DNA of 6,199 bases from Bacteriovoracaceae bacterium. GTDB lineage: Bacteria; Bdellovibrionota; Bacteriovoracia; Bacteriovoracales; Bacteriovoracaceae. This document shows positions 4,371 to 6,199 of this stretch, piece after piece. Where the stretch lies: contig JAKLJM010000170.1 in assembly GCA_023151145.1 (NCBI GenBank), forward strand, positions 1 through 6,199. The letters run 5' to 3'. The translations under genes and the position numbers were made by a program. Every line of letters starts with the position of its first letter. Position 1 is the first letter of the stretch. The notes under the pieces are model-generated. The model saw only the letters and a list, made by a program, of their open reading frames with translations. It searched no databases and was not told where the DNA came from.

Positions 4371-6199
4371 ATGAAAACAAATTTATTAGATAAAAAAATT
4401 ATTCTGCAATCACTTAAAGATACCGTATTAAAGCTCAATCCAAAAGTTTTAGTAAAAAATCCAGTCATCTTCATTACTATGCTTGGTGCACTTGTCTCAA
4501 CTTTTTATACTATATTTGTAATGAGAGACTCATTCAATTTACAAATTTCACTTTGGCTATGGTTTACAGTACTATTTTCGAATTTTTCAGAAGCTATCGC
4601 TGAAGGACGGGGAAAAGCTCAAGCACAGTCACTTAAAAAAAACCAAAAAGAAGTAGTTGCCAAAAAAATTGTTAATAACAGTGAGGTAACAGTTCCTGCA
4701 ACAACTCTAAGAAAAGGTGACTTGGTCGTTTGTATTACAAATGACATCATCCCGAATGATGGAGATATCGTAGAAGGAATTGCAACAATTGATGAATCGG
4801 CAATAACGGGCGAATCAGCTCCTGTGGTTAGGGAATCTGGAGGGGATCGTAGTGCAGTAACAGGAGGAACAAAAGTCTTAAGTGATAGGATCATTGTAAA
4901 AGTCAGCGTAAATCCAGGAGAATCATTTATTGACCGTATGATCTCTTTAGTTGAAAGCTCTGAGAGACAAAAGACACCCAACGAGATAGCACTTACAATC
5001 TTACTAAGCGGATTAACAATTATATTTTTAGTAGCAGTAATAACTCTCAAAATATATGCAACTTTTGTAGCTTCTTCTGGTAATCAAAACTTAAATCACA
5101 TTCTAACAATACCAGTTCTCATTGCACTTCTAGTTTGCTTAATTCCAACTACTATTGGTGGTTTACTTTCAGCAATAGGTATAAGTGGAATGGATCGTTT
5201 AATTCAAAAAAATGTCATTGCCATGAGTGGAAAAGCAGTTGAAGCAAGTGGTGATATTGATGTCTTAATGCTTGATAAAACTGGAACAATTACCTATGGA
5301 AATCGAATGGCCAGTCAATTTATCGCAGACCAAAATATAAACATTGAAGAAATGATTAAATACATTTGGCTTTCCTCTCTAAAAGATGAAACCGCAGAGG
5401 GAAAATCAATTGTATCCTTAGCTGAAAAACAAAACCCTAACCTAAAAATGGAAAATATTCAAAACGGTGAGTTTATTCCTTTTAGTGCTGAAACACGAAT
5501 GAGTGGATTAAATTTTAAAAGTACCGATGGATCCCTTCTTGAAGTACGAAAAGGGGCAGTAGACGCAATTCGAAAATATGCAATGAACAATCAATTGAAT
5601 GTTTCAGAATTTTTAGAGAACCACGTCAAAAATATTGCACAAGGTGGTGGAACTCCCCTACTTGTTGCATCCAATAAGAAAATTTTTGGAGTCATTGCTT
5701 TGAGAGATATTGTCAAAGTTGGAATTCGTGAACGTTTTATGGAACTAAAAAAAATGGGAATTAAAACTGTTATGATTACTGGCGATAACCCTCTGACGGC
5801 AGCTGCAATTGCCGCAGAAGCTGGTGTTGATGATTTTATGGCAGAAGCCACTCCTGAATCTAAGCTTAAAAGGATAAGGGAAGAGCAAGCAAAAGGACAC
5901 TTGGTTGCAATGACTGGAGATGGAACAAACGACGCCCCAGCCCTAGCACAAGCAGATGTTGGAGTAGCCATGAACACTGGGACTCAAGCAGCAAGAGAAG
6001 CTGGCAATATGGTGGATCTTGATTCAAATCCAACCAAGCTCATTGAAATTGTAGAAACTGGCAAACAACTCCTTATCACTAGAGGAGCTCTTACTACTTT
6101 TAGCGTCGCAAACGATATCGCTAAGTATTTTGCGATTATTCCAGCAATCTTTGTTTCACTTTATGCAATGGAAAAAAATAATGGCCCACTTTCCATACT
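4371..6199 (+). CDS. kdpB: KdpB, P-type ATPase subunit of the K+ pump (3' end off window)
   Basis: KdpB is the P-type ATPase subunit of KdpFABC; it hydrolyses ATP to drive K+ uptake. The window holds 609 of about 680 expected codons, with no stop before the edge, so about 70 C-terminal residues (the last two helices) are missing. The ATG at 4371 has GAGG at 4361-4364, 25 nt after kdpA. Domains in order: TM1-2 (about 30-72); EGRGKAQAQSLK (78-89) leading to the actuator domain with TGES (146-149), whose serine corresponds to the E. coli Ser162 that is phosphorylated to inhibit the pump; TM3-4 (about 210-262) with CLIPTT (256-261); the phosphorylation site DKTGT (D302); the nucleotide pocket with F371 and K394 (FSAETRMSG, RKGAVDAI); TGDNPLTAAAIA (470-481); the hinge TGDGTNDAPA (515-524); and TM5 with NDIAKYFAIIPA (581-592), whose D582 and K585 match the coupling residues. 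Two small insertions relative to E. coli are described among the findings. Confidence 0.98.
   Translation, partial: MKTNLLDKKIILQSLKDTVLKLNPKVLVKNPVIFITMLGALVSTFYTIFVMRDSFNLQISLWLWFTVLFSNFSEAIAEGRGKAQAQSLKKNQKEVVAKKIVNNSEVTVPATTLRKGDLVVCITNDIIPNDGDIVEGIATIDESAITGESAPVVRESGGDRSAVTGGTKVLSDRIIVKVSVNPGESFIDRMISLVESSERQKTPNEIALTILLSGLTIIFLVAVITLKIYATFVASSGNQNLNHILTIPVLIALLVCLIPTTIGGLLSAIGISGMDRLIQKNVIAMSGKAVEASGDIDVLMLDKTGTITYGNRMASQFIADQNINIEEMIKYIWLSSLKDETAEGKSIVSLAEKQNPNLKMENIQNGEFIPFSAETRMSGLNFKSTDGSLLEVRKGAVDAIRKYAMNNQLNVSEFLENHVKNIAQGGGTPLLVASNKKIFGVIALRDIVKVGIRERFMELKKMGIKTVMITGDNPLTAAAIAAEAGVDDFMAEATPESKLKRIREEQAKGHLVAMTGDGTNDAPALAQADVGVAMNTGTQAAREAGNMVDLDSNPTKLIEIVETGKQLLITRGALTTFSVANDIAKYFAIIPAIFVSLYAMEKNNGPLSI

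Noticed and set aside
4619..5050. 143-codon minus-strand ORF
   Set aside because: It is antisense to the KdpB actuator domain and TM3. Its composition mirrors kdpB codons (runs of S, T, I and L) and no ribosome-binding site was evident.
5591..5977. 128-codon minus-strand ORF rich in Ala and Ser
   Set aside because: It is antisense to the conserved KdpB P-domain motifs; the composition is a mirror of those codons.

Overview
This is an AT-rich bacterial window whose right half is the start of a high-affinity potassium-uptake operon, kdpFAB. kdpF, kdpA and the first 609 codons of kdpB are present, and kdpC is expected just past the right edge. The left half holds the 3' end of an ABC-F ATPase gene, a small membrane-protein gene that appears broken by a one-base frameshift, a secreted FG-GAP-like protein on the minus strand, and a cytoplasmic protein of unknown function. 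Two products have clear Sec signal peptides, one of them with calcium-loop-like motifs. Together with the strong AT bias and the poorly recognisable small genes, this would fit a low-GC Gram-negative such as a Bdellovibrio/Bacteriovorax-type predator. That placement is a guess from style, not a demonstrated taxonomy.

Layout. Bases 1-461 (+) are the C-terminal end of the ABC-F ATPase. Bases 537-925 (+) are the signal-peptide/single-TM protein, readable only across a frame change near 678-692. Its stop codon overlaps the stop of the convergent minus-strand gene (922-1575) by a few bases. A 123-bp divergent intergenic region then leads to the unknown gene 1699-2448 (+), which is followed by an intrinsic terminator (2485-2510). 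Immediately behind the terminator is a very compact kdp control region of about 50 bp. Then come kdpF (2559-2639, 26 aa), kdpA (2666-4345, 559 aa) and kdpB (4371 to the edge), all on the plus strand, each with its own Shine-Dalgarno sequence and with gaps of about 25 nt. No gap between genes exceeds about 125 bp.

How the genes work together. KdpA is the channel-like K+-binding subunit, KdpB the P-type ATPase that energises it, and KdpF a tiny one-helix stabilising subunit. All key catalytic and selectivity motifs visible in KdpA and in the available part of KdpB are intact, so the pump should be functional if kdpC follows. The most interesting part is the kdp control region. A direct repeat with the spacing I recall for the E. 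coli KdpE box overlaps a perfect 9-bp inverted repeat. The right arm of that repeat covers the first two bases of the kdpF start codon and, with the inner pairs, the Shine-Dalgarno sequence. I see no rRNA, tRNA, CRISPR array, insertion sequence or other mobile element.
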